Positions 22,402 to 35,045 of a DNA stretch of 64,000 bases are shown piece after piece. How positions within the stretch are numbered: the stretch's first letter is position 1; each line of letters opens with the position of its first letter. Both the position numbers and the translations under genes were made by a program. Below the pieces are notes generated by a model. The model made no database searches, was not told the origin of the DNA, and saw nothing but the letters and a program-made list of their open reading frames with translations. The DNA comes from Exophiala sp. HKRS030 (lineage: Eukaryota; Ascomycota; Eurotiomycetes; Chaetothyriales; Herpotrichiellaceae), in assembly GCA_023897205.1 (NCBI GenBank), contig JAHWDD010000006.1, positions 4,030,001 through 4,094,000 of the forward strand, given 5' to 3'.

Positions 22402-25400
22402 TCACGCATACCCATTTGCTTTCAACCATTCCAGTAGCTGTGCCTCATCACGACTCTTGTAATTAGCATTTCCAGTGATGGTATCGGAGATAATGACCAA
22501 GCTTCGGCTGAAAGATCCAGTCTCTTTATCCTTGAAGAAGGACAAGATATCATCTCTGATAGAGGTATCTGAGTAATGTGTCAAGCCGTTCTTGATCCAT
22601 CGATCGATGACCACGCTTGTCACAGCCAGTCGCTTCTCAACTCTTGGCCATTCCTTCTTGGTGAAGTCCCAGGCTGCTTTCCTGGTCTCATTGTTGGCTG
22701 CGATGGAGATGATACCGCTGTGGGCATCTTGTGGTGGAACAGCATCCGATGTCACAAATGTCAGGAGATCTAGAGCATTCTCGTAGCTCTTCGACCGACC
22801 GAGCGCAGTAATCGCAATTTCTTTCCCGTCCACAGATGTGGTTTTTGAAAATTCGGCTTTGATAGCATCATACTCTTCTTGTCCACCATTGGCAACTGCG
22901 AGGTTAAAGACAACTCCACGAAGGTTCTGGTGAATGGCTTTCTCGTCGCCGGATTTCCAGGCAGCGAATTTCTTCTGTCCTTCGGCGATGATTCCTTCAT
23001 GGCCAGCTCCGGCGGCAAGAGCCAGTAACAACTTTCTCGACTGCCCAGTCAACCAGTCCTCGTCCTTGGGATAATTCCACCCAATGGCTTCTGCCCTTGG
23101 GGTCACCAGCTTGAGGGAGAACTTCTTCAAGCCGTTCGCAATCTCCTTATTCGAAGAGAAGACGGCCCGAACCTTGGCCAACGAGCTCGAGATAGCAGAC
23201 CATACCAGGAAGCTTTCTTCTTCTTGAAATCCTTGTAATAAAGCGAGAAGAGCGGCGGTTGTACCATGGCCGGACACGGCCAGAGCAGAGGCATCGCCCA
23301 GAAGACCAATCTTATCTTCAATGGAGAGTTGATCCTGAGATAGTCCTAATTTGGCTAGTCGCTGTGGCGGATAGTTGGTTCGATAAAACCCTGAAAAGTC
23401 TGCGTTGATCTTGTAGAAAGTATCGTCTACCTCTCGGATAGTGTCCTGCTTCGCAGTAAGAGCACTATGCACCACCTTGGAGGGAACTCCAGTCTTAAGC
23501 CCAACAGGGATCCACCAAGTAGTTTCATCTTCTTCGGTTTTGACATCGCCAGTGCTTAAGAATCTCTCCTGCCGTAAAGATATCTGGCCAGGCTCTTCGG
23601 CGACAGTGACGACCGGAAAACCAATCTTTCGAATCCAAGGATCCATAAATGCAACAACATCTTGACCAGAGGCAGCAGATAGGGCAGCCCATAAATCATT
23701 CGTCTTCGCATTGCCGTATGCATGAGTTTTCAAGTAATCGCCGACTCCTTTTAGGAAAATGTCTTGACCGAGGTGATTGCTGAGCATTCGAATTACGGAG
23801 CTACCTTTGAGATATGAGATTTGATCAAAGATCTGGTCCACTTCGAGAGCGTTTCGGACAGGGACTTCAATAGGATGAGAAGCGCGGAGGGAGTCGAGTT
23901 GAAGAGCTGATTGAGAGCCTTCAGCCTGTGTTCAAAAGTCAACATTGGAATCAGAACAATACCTCTCCTCATACGCACCACAAACTGACTCCAGACCTTC
24001 CATTCCGGGTGGAGATGATCAATGGCCAACCAACCAACCCATGTTGCGAAACCTTCATTCAACCACAGCTCGTTCCACCAATCCATGGTAACAAGATTAC
24101 CAAACCACTGATGGGCTAGCTCGTGGGCAACGACGTAGGCAACTCTGTTCTGGAAACGAGCATCTGATTTTTCTTCGTCATAGAGAACAGCGGTAGTTCG
24201 GTAGGTAACAAGACCCCAATTTTCCATGGCACCCATGGCGAATTCATGGACAGCCAGCAAATCAGACTTGGCCAAAGGATATTCGATACCAAAGATGTCT
24301 GAGAAATAATCAATGGTTTTATGGGCATGCTCAAGGGCAAAACGCCCTTGTTCTTTTAAACCTCGAGTAGTGTAGACACGGACAGGGAGTGGTTTTCCGT
24401 TGTACTTGCGCTCGGTAAAGGCCTCAACATATTCAAAGTCTCCAATAGCCCATGCAGCAAGCTAGAGAAAAGTATGTCAACACTGCGGTCATGCAAATGG
24501 GGGTGACTACGTACGTAAGTGCTCATTGGCGGTGTTTTCTCGAACGAAACCTTCTTCAAGCCAGGCTTGGAGCCTTTAGTGGTAGCCTTTTCTGGAGTAT
24601 TGCTCAGTGCAACAAGATCTTCGGGGATTTCCACCTCGAACTCGAAAGTAGCTTTCAAGTTGGGTTCGTCAAAGGATGGGAAGGCTCGTCTGGCCTCACA
24701 GGCTTCGAATTGAGTGGAGAACATATAGTGGAATTCACCGTCGGTAGGAGTGCCACCAGCAGGAGACACAGTGGGTTTATACTTGGAACGGTAAAAGCCT
24801 GCCATGGCATTATTGATAGTCCCTTTGTACTGGATCGCAATGACGGCACTTCCAGCAGGGATGGCATTGGGGAACTTGATTGTAGCACGTTCATTCTTCT
24901 TGTCGTAGGATACATCAGTCGAGGAGGTGATTGTAGCTATATGGGCAATTAGTTATCAGCGATGGTTGGGTAAGGAGTAGAGTGCCAGTCTTACCTTGGC
25001 CATCGCTAGCTGAGACAGTCACGCTGTTGATCTGGAGTTCCTTGATATTGATGACCAACTCATTGGTCTCGGATTTGACCTGTGAATGAATCTTAACCAA
25101 GCCATCGAAGCTCCATTCTCCCCCAAACTCTAGATTGTACAAAGACAGATCATAGTGGAGAGGTTTGATACTGTGGTGGGACGAAGTGTCAGTCGAAGTA
25201 GAGGTCTGGTTTTCAAGTCCAAGGTCATGGCTCACGTATCGGGAAGGACGTCTCGATCGGTAGGAGAAGCCATGGCTGATCTGGCCTCTGCTGAGCAAAA
25301 GCGAGTCTGATAGAAGGGAGTACGTGAGAGCACTCGTGAGGTACGTGTTGAGACCTGGTTCGGGGTTCGTGATTGAAGGGCGAAGGATGGGTTACAGCTG

Positions 25401-25534
25401 GACAGAGATCTGGAAGAGCTGACGGTTGTGTACTTCGTGATGAGTCGGTTGAAAACAGTTGAACAGCGAGGACCAGCCTTGATAGAAGAAGTGAAGAGTG
25501 AGGCGGCGAGTCTGAACTCCAACATACGAGGCAA
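22402..25534 (-). CDS. ape2: M1 aminopeptidase (Ape2/Aap1 type) with probable mitochondrial leader
   Basis: Zinc aminopeptidase that removes N-terminal residues from peptides. Exons on the minus strand: 25534-25236, 25170-24995, 24936-24515, 24461-23979, 23925-22402, all in phase, about 967 residues. Landmarks are the exopeptidase motif GAMEN, the zinc site HELAHQWFGN followed by the distal Glu in NEGFA, and a long ERAP1-like helical C-terminus. The first 87 residues (MPRMLEFRLAASLF...) are rich in Arg, Ser and Leu with few acids, like a mitochondrial presequence. A second ATG follows at MASPTDRDVLPDT, matching the start of cytosolic homologues. Dual localisation from two starts, as reported for yeast Ape2-type enzymes, is plausible. 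The frame is intact. Confidence 0.95.
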
Positions 25535-26304
25535 TCAAGGCAACGCGGGTGATGTGTCGCAGCAGACTGTAGTGGTAGGTCCATGTAACGCGATTTTGCG
25601 AACAAATGTGCTCACCTTTTGGTGCCGTGGTACCCCGGAGGTACCCCGTTAACCAAGTAATTTGTTAACTACCTAGTAGGGAGTTAACTAACTAACCTAG
25701 TGTGAGAGTATCGCGCACTTGCCCCGAGTATTGAGTTACGTACGAAGTAGGTAAGTACTTGATGGTTGAAGCTAACTAGTTAAGCAGTTGTCCTGAGCCC
25801 TAATTCGTTAACTAAGAACAGCGTTTGGCTGGAGTAGTTACCTAGTACTTAGTTAGCTCCGAGTGGTAAACTACGGACTTACCTAGGTAACTTAGAATTG
25901 GAGGGGCAGCAGTTCGCCCCTCCATAGAAGTTGGAACCCTCTGTTGATGCCTGATTAACCAACCCTAGGCAGCTCTTTCCCTGCGGCCCGTAGTTGAAGT
26001 GACTGCTATCTAGGTGTTCCCTACCTACTACCTGCCAGGTGCCTAAGAAGCCTAAGGAGCCTGCATCCCAGCCACTTCCCCACCATCACGCACAAGCTCT
26101 GGAGGCTGCCCAAGGCCCGTTCCATCCTGGCGCTCCATCTCTTCCCGTATCTAACTTAGTTACTCGCCACCTCGTGCCACCTGCCTCTCTAACTAGGTGC
26201 CTCCATTCCCAAACCAGTCAGATGTACACGTAAAACGCGACTCTCCAAAAAATAATTCCCCCTCCCTACCCAATCCTCACAATCCCTTACCTTTTCCCTC
26301 CAAA
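25535..26304. other. Divergent promoter region rich in TTAACTA/CTAGGTA motifs
   Basis: Head-to-head spacer between the aminopeptidase and ssl1. From about 25645 to 26050 it is dense with short, partly palindromic motifs (GTTAACTAAC, ACCTAGTA, TTAGTTA, CCTAGGTA) but has no regular period. No coding signal. Confidence 0.5.
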
Positions 26305-27762
26305 ATGCCAGCGGCCGGGGACGACTTGTCAGGCGGAGGGTCCGACGATGATGCTGTTCGAGGACCTGGTCGTTCCCAGGCTCGTCGTGCAGCCAATGAC
26401 CATGAATCTGCCCGTGATTTTGAAGTTACGAGAACCTGGGATTTGCTCACCGAGGGCGCAGATGGAACCATCACCGGCGCTGTCGAGGGCTTGTTGGAAG
26501 CAGGCAAGAGAAAGAGGTAAAGATATACACCAGAAAGCCATGACGGCGGGGTTGGTTACTTCTTCTCACAATCGCATAGGCTCTTGAAAGATACAACTCC
26601 CCTTCAACGAGGCATTATCCGTCACCTCATCCTCATCCTCGACATGTCTCTTGCCATGAATGAGAAAGACCTTCGACCTACACGCTACCTCCTAACCCTT
26701 CTATACACCGAGTCATTCATTCGAGAATACTTTGAACAGAATCCTATCTCTCAACTAGGAATCGTGGGAATGAAGGATGGTGTTGCTCTCAGAATCAGTG
26801 ACATGTCAGGAAATCCAAACGAACATCTCTCAGCCATTCAGAAAATCCGCAAAGAAGAGCCAAAAGGCAATCCCTCCCTTGAGAATGCTCTTGAAATGTC
26901 TCGCGCAGCCCTGTTCCACGCCCCAAGTCACGGTACGAGGGAAATTCTTCTTGTTTTTGGCGCCCTTCACTCCTCCGACCCTGGTGATATACACAATACC
27001 ATCAACAGTCTGGTCATGGACAAGATTCGTGTTTCCGTCATTGGCCTCGCTGCTCAGGTTGCCGTATGCAATGAGCTGGTACGCAAGACAAACAACGGAG
27101 ATCCGTCCAGCTACGGCGTGGTTCTTCATGAACAACATTTCCGTGAGCTCATGATGGACATTACCACTCCCCCTGCCACCACCGAAAAGACAAAATCTGC
27201 TAGTTCTCTCCTGATGATGGGCTTTCCATCTCGAACCGTCGAAGACCACCCCAGTCTATGTGCCTGTCACACGAAACCAAGTCGAGATGGTTATCTGTGC
27301 TCTCGCTGCTATACCAAAGTCTGCAGTCTTCCCTCTGAATGTCCCGTTTGTGGCCTTACCCTTATTCTCTCAACCCATCTCGCTCGATCATACCATCATC
27401 TATTCCCACTCGTCAACTGGGTCGAAATCCCGTGGTCACAAGCTAGAAGGAGTACTGCTTGTTTTTCCTGTCTCAAACCTTTTCCTCCAGTTCCTCCCAA
27501 AGAAGAATGGTCCCTTCCGAATGCTAACAGCAGTCGTTATGGATGTCCAGTCTGTTATCGTCATTTCTGCATTGACTGTGATCTCTTCGCTCACGAGGTC
27601 GTACATAATTGCCCTGGTTGCCAAAGCGCACACCTAGCGACCACTTTGATGGGCGAGACAGAAATACCTCAGAAAGATATGTCTTCTGTTGGCGGGCATG
27701 GATCTGGCCCACGGATCGAAAACGGGAGCGACAGTGCTCAGAGGATGATGGTTGATGGCTGA
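26305..27762 (+). CDS. ssl1: TFIIH core subunit Ssl1 (p44)
   Basis: Subunit of transcription/repair factor TFIIH that binds and stimulates the Rad3/XPD helicase. Exons: 26305-26516 and 26580-27762, about 464 residues. The start MPAAGDDLSGGGSDDDAV is acidic. A von Willebrand A-like domain follows, with HLILILDMSLAMNEKDLRPTR, GREILLVFGALHSSDPGDI-type strands and VIGLAAQVAVC. The C-terminus has the Ssl1 zinc modules: CACHTKPSRDGYLCSRC, CPVCGLTL, and the RING-like CPVCYRHFCIDCDLFAHE with CPGC. The final 40 residues are Gly/Ser-rich. The frame is intact. Confidence 0.96.
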
Positions 27763-29591
27763 AAATTGATCTTTTAGATTTTGTTATCCCAATGGACTCA
27801 CAATCGTCCACAGTTTCTCTTATGAGAGCGACTGGCGAGAGTTCGACTGATGTTTCACCTGCGGATGAACGCCATGCTTATCTATGCGAATATTCACGGT
27901 CGGACGAATCGCAAGCAATCCGACGTAACAAGGTCGTCAGTGTCTCCACAAGCGAGACAAGACTCCGCATGGGTGAGGTCCAAGGCATCGTCAAGGCAGT
28001 ACTTATACATTGGAGTCGGCGAGGAAATGCGATCGTCACAAGTGGTCAAGTTGATTCGACTGCTACTTTCAGGACCAATATGCAGACATCGTACGCCGCC
28101 ACGATAACGGATATGTCTCTTCGGCATCTGTCTAGTCGCACATCAGCCTTGCTCCTCCATTCTCCGGGAGGGGAATACGGGCAGAACCTCCAAGGCACAC
28201 CCGTAGCCCCAATTCATCGATCCCCAATGAGCGCGAACGAATAACTAGAACGAAGACCGCTCGTCGAGAGAGGCCTAGAGAGCCCTCAGGCTAAGACGAC
28301 GTGTGTGTATCAACGCGGTCTACGGCCAATGACAGGGAATATGACGACAAAAGAATGACGAATTACCATTTTTCTAGATCATGAATATTGAAGAGAATAG
28401 TCATAAAACATTCCAACAAAGAAGATCCCTCTTCTCCTGCTCCGGGTGAAGACAAGGATAGCTCTTATACATAAGTTAACGATTAAATAATATAAACCTT
28501 CTCCTCCGTGGACAAGTCCAGCCAGCACTCACTACCTACCTGCCTCCCTATCAAGTCGCTTGATCGTCTCAACAGCCTCATCGACCTTCCACGTGAATTT
28601 CCTCAGCGAACCGGGTTATACCAGTTAGTATCGTGACTTTGACTGACTAGTCACATACATAGCTACACCCTCTCGGCCTGAACGCCATCTGGCTCTGGCC
28701 CTTTGAACCGTGTTCTTGTCTTTCGATCGGGATGGGATGAGTCATGCCCACGTGCCTCATGAAAAGCCACGCTGCGGACTATACGTACTTAGATAGGTAG
28801 GTAAGTAGGTAGGTACAAAGGTAGTTATATAGGTATATAGATAGGTAGGTAGATAGGTAGGTAGATAGGTAGGTAGGTAGGTAGGTAGATAGAGAATGAA
28901 GAACGATAAGCGGATGGGGGGTTATAGAGGCGGGCGGAGCTGGTTGTTGAGAGAACATAGCGCCGGAGACTTACACACTCACACTCACACTCTTACACTC
29001 ACAAAAGGCAAGGCCTGACGCCTAAGACTTAACTTCGACGATTTCGGAAGACGAGGATCGTAGATGTTGGAGGAACGAAGATATAGCTACTTGATCAGCC
29101 TTCAGTTGTGGAACTTAGTAGCTAGCCATCGGGGATTTAAAGTTCTTCTACATGAAAATAAACGCTGGAATCATTTGTTAAGTATTTTATCTCGCATATA
29201 TGTGTATATATAGGTAGATAGATAGGTAGAGGAGTTGGGAAGAGAGGTAAAAATAGGTCGTCAAGAAGAGAAGATGCAGCGCGTCAAGTCTCGCAATTTC
29301 TGGAACTGAGCGCCTGTGGAACGGCAGTCCGGTTGTGGTCCCTGTCTTCTTGCTGGTGGATGTTGTTGGTTGTCATGGTCGTGGTCGTGGTCGCGTTAAT
29401 GACTGTACTCCAAACACCCCCTAGTGATAAAGTACATTCAAGTAGAAGACGCCGGTTCAAGATTCTCGGAATGACACTTGTGGACAGAAAGAGAAAAAAT
29501 GGCGATAAAGGAGGAAGAAAGAAACTTGAAACCTCAACAACATGTTCAGCGCGAATCCTCCTCTTCAGCACCCCCCGCAGCTTCATGTCGA
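27763..29591. other. 1.8 kb spacer between ssl1 and the NLR gene
   Basis: A 150-codon plus ORF (27792-28244) starts 30 bp after ssl1. It has no motif and is probably 3' UTR. Further on are a TAGG microsatellite (about 28790-28890), a CACACT run (about 28976-29000) and a shorter TAGGTAGA stretch (about 29210-29232). Confidence 0.45.
28790..28890. repeat. TAGG/TAGA tetranucleotide microsatellite
   Basis: Imperfect tandem array of TAGG with interspersed TAGA and TATA units over about 100 bp. It has no spacers and is not a CRISPR or telomeric array. Confidence 0.85.
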
Positions 29592-32500
29592 TTATCTGAA
29601 ATATCCAGGTACAAGAATATCGAAACTCTTCTCTCTGTCCTCCATTAGATCCAAACCCCTGAGATCAACCTCCATTTTTTCGGCAATCTCTTTCTGCTGC
29701 CATTGGATATCGGTCATGATGTTGTTACCGGCCACACGGTCACCAATGGGGTCATCGAGCATGACTTCGGCTCTCTTCCACATGATGCGGGCGATAGTTC
29801 CATCGATGACACCACCGGAATTCACCTCAGCGATATCCTGGGCTTTGTTAAGGAAAGACATAGCCTTGCTGTGGTGATCCTGCTCGAATTCCGCGCACGC
29901 GATCTTGTAGCACGCGGCGGCAGTGAGCGGGTGCATCGGGTTGAAGTCCTTACTGATTTGGCGGCTCTGCTCAAACGATTTGGCGGCGGCGGCGAAATCG
30001 TTCTGGGCTAGTTCGAGGTTGCCATAGGCATAGTGCAGATCGGCGAAGAACAGTGTATTACTGCCAACCTTCTTATTCAGTACACCTTCACATTTCTGGT
30101 ACGTGCTGTAAGCGTCCGTATATTGTTCGCGCAAGAAGTGAATACGGCCAAGTTGCGCATAGCTGATGGCTAACATCGGTGCCGCGTCATCACCTACATC
30201 CTCACGGATTTGTCGTGCCCTTTCGACGCAAGCTTGTGCGGCATCTAGGTTGCCTTCAGCCATCTCGACATTGCCGAGATTGGAGAGCACGTTCGCAATC
30301 TCGAGGTTCGATTCTGGTAGCAATGCGCTTCGGATGGCCAGGGCTTCTTCAAGGGATGCGCGTGCTTTGGTGAGGATGTTTTGTTCATAAAAGGTGGTGC
30401 CTTCGGTATTGAGAAGATGAGCGTACGTCAAACTTTCCTTGTTTTCGGCAGCTATACGAGCGATGGAAATCATATTGAGTGCTTCCTCGTAATCTGCTAT
30501 CTCAAACAGGTACCTGATGGGGGTTCTTGTATTAGTCGATGGCCGATTCAAAAGGTGAAGCAAGGCAAAAGAGGGTACGTACCAAGAGGCGTTGGCCAGA
30601 AGTCTCACGAAATAATCCGCGGATGCTAAACCTTTCAGGGGAAATGGTTCTCCTGCCCGGGCTGCAGCAAATAGCCGACACTTGTTGGCTAATGTCACGA
30701 CGTGCTGTATCCAAGTCCGGCACCAATACCAGTTGTCTGTAAGTGGGCGGCCATCTCGTTGTTTGGGGAATGCATCGTAAAGGAGCAGAATCATTGAGTC
30801 AAATGATTCAGCCAATTCCTCCTTCCCTCGATAGTTGAAGGCCTCTTGAACGGTACGATGCATGGAGATTTGTCGACCGACTCGCTTGATCAAGTTCTTC
30901 CTCTGCAGTTCGTTGAGTGCTTCGGTGAGTCGGGACGATGGGTTCACGACTGTTTGAATTGTTGGACCAGGTGTTTGTGAACTGAGATTGGCATTTGATG
31001 TGCGGCAAAATTCGAGCTGAGCTGACAACATGCGTTGGTCACTTGGGAGGAAGAGATCGATAAGGATAGAGTCTGGCGACAACATGCACAGCCCAGCGAG
31101 AATTCGCTTGGCTGGGATCTCCAAGTTTATGAAGGCAATATTCCAGATAGTATCGAGTGAATGAATGAGTGGATCACGGTTAGTGGTCTGACGGGGAGGG
31201 AGAGTATGGAAACTCGAGTTGAACAACTCCATGAACGCGCGAACGGTTCCCTGTTTGTTGATCTCGGGATCTTTGATTTGCGTCGCAGCATGACGAATGG
31301 CAATGGGTAGTCCGCCGGTTTCCCTTAGCAGTGCAGTGATACCAGCTTCCTCGATATCATACATCATATGGGTCGGGTTGAGATGCTCTGTTACCCACTT
31401 ATCTCCGAGTTCCGCGAGGAGGAGCTTCCTTCTCTCCACATCATCAAATACCTGAACAGTTTCTCCGTGTCGGTACTCATCCTCGAAAAAATTGTAGAAA
31501 GATCGGGAGGTTAAGAGCATTGCTCCACGACCTCCAGAGGGCCAGTAGCCCTCAGCAGTTGCTCTCGCTCGGCGTTATCATAGATTAAGAGCCACCGCTT
31601 CTCTGTATGTCTTAGCCAACGTAGAACACGCATCAGGTGCTCGTCGAAAGTGGTGCTACTGTCAGTGCCCCCAACTCGAGAGCAAGCGAGATATCCGTAA
31701 AGCTTTGTCGCAGAGAAGATTTGGTCTCTGACTGGATCCACAAGATAGCATCGTAGTGCTTCTTGAACCTTCTGGCATATTCCAACGCGATCTAACATTA
31801 GCGTAAGCAGAAGCACTTTCTGAATGAAACTGGTGCGACCTACTTGTGTTTTTCCAATGCCTCTCCGTCCATATATGGTATAAGTGCGTAGACTTGTATT
31901 TTCAGGCGTACCCAGCCGTCCGTGTATCTCGTCGAGATCCTTGTCGCGACCAACAAAGTGATCTGCACGGGTCTGAGGAAGCCACTCCACGGGGAAAATG
32001 GCCTTTTCAGACCCATCCATCTGCTCTACTCTTTGCCGGACTCCTCCAACTTCAACGGCATACCGGGTCTCTTGAACATGATTGACAATGCTATTGTTAC
32101 TCACTTCGCGCAGATGCTTGATTGTTGTGTTCAAAGCTTCTGAAGTTTCTTTGATTCTAGGGTCCATAAAGCTGGCATAATGCATTGAGAAGTCCTTGTC
32201 TGTACAGAAATCAGCTCTATGCCACCTTCGCCGGGACGAAGCGTTGAGGTCTCACCATCGAAGTTGCGTTGGAGATATACAATCGAATCTTTGAGAAGAG
32301 CGACCAAAGGCTCGACAATACCCATGAGCTCAATGCGGATTGAATTTTCGGTATTGGTCTTAAGCTCAACTGAGCCACGAATGGCGTTCACCAGGAGCTC
32401 CAGACTTCTCCGAAGCTCATTCATCCAGCGGTGAGTTTTGGTGAGCTTGACCAGTGAATCCCTTGAAAGCTGTAACCTGTCAGTTCCAGTTCGAATTCAG

Positions 32501-33038
32501 AATAGAATGAATCAAGGCATACCTTGACGTTCAAGTATGCCAGTCTCCACAATGAGCTTGTGTCCAAGGTCTTGATCTCGACAACATCTTCCTTCTCATT
32601 GTCATGCTCGACGACAAGTTCCTGCAATAACATCTCGAAGTTCCATAACCATTTATCGAATTGAACAATGCCTAACATCATGTTGGATTTCAGGGCAGAG
32701 CTGGTCTTTGTGGCTTGCTGGCGTGATTTGTAGACCCATTCACTAAAGGCTTGGTGAGAGACGAATTTGTCGGACTGCTCCTTGTCGGTCTTGCTCAGAG
32801 CGTGAATCTCATTGGCATTCTTCCATGCCTGTATGAGGAACTCTCGAGGATCACTAGGCCTGTCAGTGAGGCTGACCAGAGGTCACCCATGGCAAGGCTG
32901 AGACTTACTCAAAATCTAAGGGAAAGTGTTAGCAAAGGGTTCAGGGAAAAGCTTCGCAGCCTGGAAATTACCGATGTTCCACTCATCCTCTTTCATCGCC
33001 GCATTCAGACGAAGACTGTTCGTCACTTTTGCCGCCAT
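29592..33038 (-). CDS. NLR-type STAND protein: N-terminal helical domain, NB-ARC, TPR repeats
   Basis: Predicted fungal NLR. Minus-strand exons: 33038-32972, 32915-32909 (7 nt), 32859-32523, 32469-32256, 32199-31844, 31791-30583, 30513-29592, about 1,040 residues. The first 250 residues are a helical, leucine-rich domain. NB-ARC begins at HFVGRDKDLDEIHGRL with P-loop IYGRRGIGKT, Walker B KRWLLIYDNAE and the sensor segment GAMLLTSRSF. TPR-like repeats follow (ASLEEALAIRSALLPESNLE, SNLGNVEMAEGNLDAAQ). Two one-base breaks interrupt NB-ARC: AAA at 31647-31649 and CCC at 31549-31551 (plus strand); one added base at each restores DEHLMRVLRWL and GYWPSGGRG. Probable role is non-self recognition; the effector activity is unknown. 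Confidence 0.85.
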
Positions 33039-34199
33039 GTTGTTAGTCACGTAAGAGAAATGTGATTGACCACAACACTATTGGAGAACGATGTACGGTT
33101 GGCTCCTCGGAGACCACCAAAGGCAGCCTCAGCGACCTGAAACCAAGAGGAGTGCTAATCAGGCTGAGAAGATACTTGGAGGAGAACGGGAGGAAAGCAG
33201 AAAGAGGAGGGAAGTCCATCCTCTCATAAAGACGGGCGAGATGCTGGACCATGCAGATAGGAAGCGGGCAAGACCAATGAATGAGCTGGGAAGAGGGGGT
33301 TTGTCGTGATGGTAGACGTGGTTGCCTTGTGATGTGGTGCAGGCGACATCAGGTTCTTTTGGCTTCAGAGTCATTGGATGCTGCACAGCAAGGAGAGACC
33401 TACGTTTGAAGTAATGCATGTTTGTATGCACAGTATCATCGACAAGGCCCAATGATGCCAATGAGGTTCGGGTTGGATTTCAAGATGCCATACAAACGGG
33501 GCGTTGCAAGTGACAATAGGCATGAAACTAATGCACGAGACTTTGGAAAGCCAAGCAAGAGTGGGGGTGGAGGAGCCTTAGTAAGGTATTAGCGGGGGCT
33601 CAGTGGGCACCAGGCATGCAGTGGGCCCTGGAAGGCATCCAGTGCAGCGCCTTTAGTGGGCACCTCAACTTGCATCCATGCCTGAAACTCAGCCTTCATG
33701 GGCAATGATGGGCGGCCTGCATAAAATGCACCCTGCCTCACGCCCACGTTGACCCAAAAATATCCAGGATCAGAGACAAAGCATGAAGTTCACTTGTGTA
33801 AGGTATAAGAAATTTTGAAGTCCTGAGGGTTTGGAAGTTTTGTCTTTTTTCTTTATCCTTGAACAACGATGTGAAGGATGAGATACACGTTTGTAGGAAA
33901 AACTGCGCCTTTCACCAAGCGCTCTAGCATTCGCTCATAAACACCCCATAGCAATGCTTGCAGAAAAAAGAGTATCACTCCTTCATCCCATAGAAGGAGA
34001 ACGCAGGGAGACATGATGGCAAGTCCATGGCTCATCCATCACAGGTTTGCTCTTATTGCTAAGAGACGATCAACTTTTAAGTCATGCTAAATAACCCGGC
34101 CCAGCTGTGATATGACAACACACAAAGTGGCAGTCTCGAGAGGCGTGGCGGTAAGAATGCAAACGTATTTGAATTTGATGATTCAGTTCAGGATTTGCG

Positions 34200-34563
34200 G
34201 AAAGAAGGATGCATTGAGGAAGTTGAAAGATGTTTAGTAACCACCGAGACTGGAGGTACCTGGGTCAAGGTCAGAGATGCAACACAGTAGCCAATCGATC
34301 TCAACATGAAGCTCACCGTAGTCATGCTGCAACGAGCAGACGACCAACATCTTCTCAACATCACCGGGCTTGCGAGACTTGTCCTGTCTGGCGGCAAGGA
34401 GAGACATCCATGGACGCGCTTTTTCCTTGTCATGAGCGGGATAGCCAGTAGGGTCGACAGTTGCAAAGAAACTGGTCGCTGCAGACGCTCCAGTCATGGT
34501 GCCTTCCACGGTGTCGTTGCAGGGAGCCATATTGGTAACGCGTTGAAGTGAGGCTGGTAGCAA
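34200..34563 (-). CDS. Small hypothetical protein (uncertain)
   Basis: A minus ORF with internal ATG MAPCNDTVEGTMTGASAA and the segment RKPGDVEKMLVVCSLQHDYG. A GTGAGC...CCCAG intron of 57 nt fits just after HDYG and leads to TSSLGGY and a stop, giving about 80 residues. No family recognised. It could be the 3' end of a longer gene or chance. Confidence 0.3.
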
Positions 34564-35009
34564 GATCTGCGGAGGAATCTGGGTTCAAGGGATGTTTTGA
34601 TGTGGAAGACAAGGGGTAATATGAGCTTTGGGGTCCAAACTGTGGAACCAGTCGGAGAAGCTTTGAAGGTGCACTGCCGGCTTTTGAACCCGGTGGCTGG
34701 AGTGGCGAAGAGATTTGACGTTGGCTAATTGGGTAAAGAAAGCTTTGGGGGTTTGGCAACGAAGCTTTGATGGCTTGGGATATGAGTGCGATGGGATGTA
34801 ATTCCTTCTCCCAGACTGATTTGTGGGAGAAATTGAAGAGCTTGGGTGGGAGTGGCAGACGGATCGTGAGGAAGGAGCTGACGGTCCTAAACCGGTAATT
34901 CGCGAGTGAAGGGCGATCACGCGATCGAGGTTGGGGGCCTGGCAAGTGAAGATAAGATTGACCGAGGCGGAAGGAGGTCTTCACTCTTGGAGAGATAAAG
35001 CGTCCCAAC

Positions 35010-35045
35010 TACCCTAAGGACCTAAGGACCTAAGGACCTAGGACT
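35010..35045. repeat. Short CTAAGGAC tandem repeat
   Basis: Three to four adjacent copies of an 8-9 bp CTAAGGAC-like unit, ending in CTAGGACTAGG. Intergenic. Confidence 0.75.

Noticed and set aside
27792..28244. 150-codon plus ORF after ssl1
   Set aside because: Starts 30 bp after the ssl1 stop, no family features; more likely 3' UTR.
28790..28890. Possible CRISPR or telomeric repeat
   Set aside because: Contiguous TAGG/TAGA units without spacers; not TTAGGG. A microsatellite.
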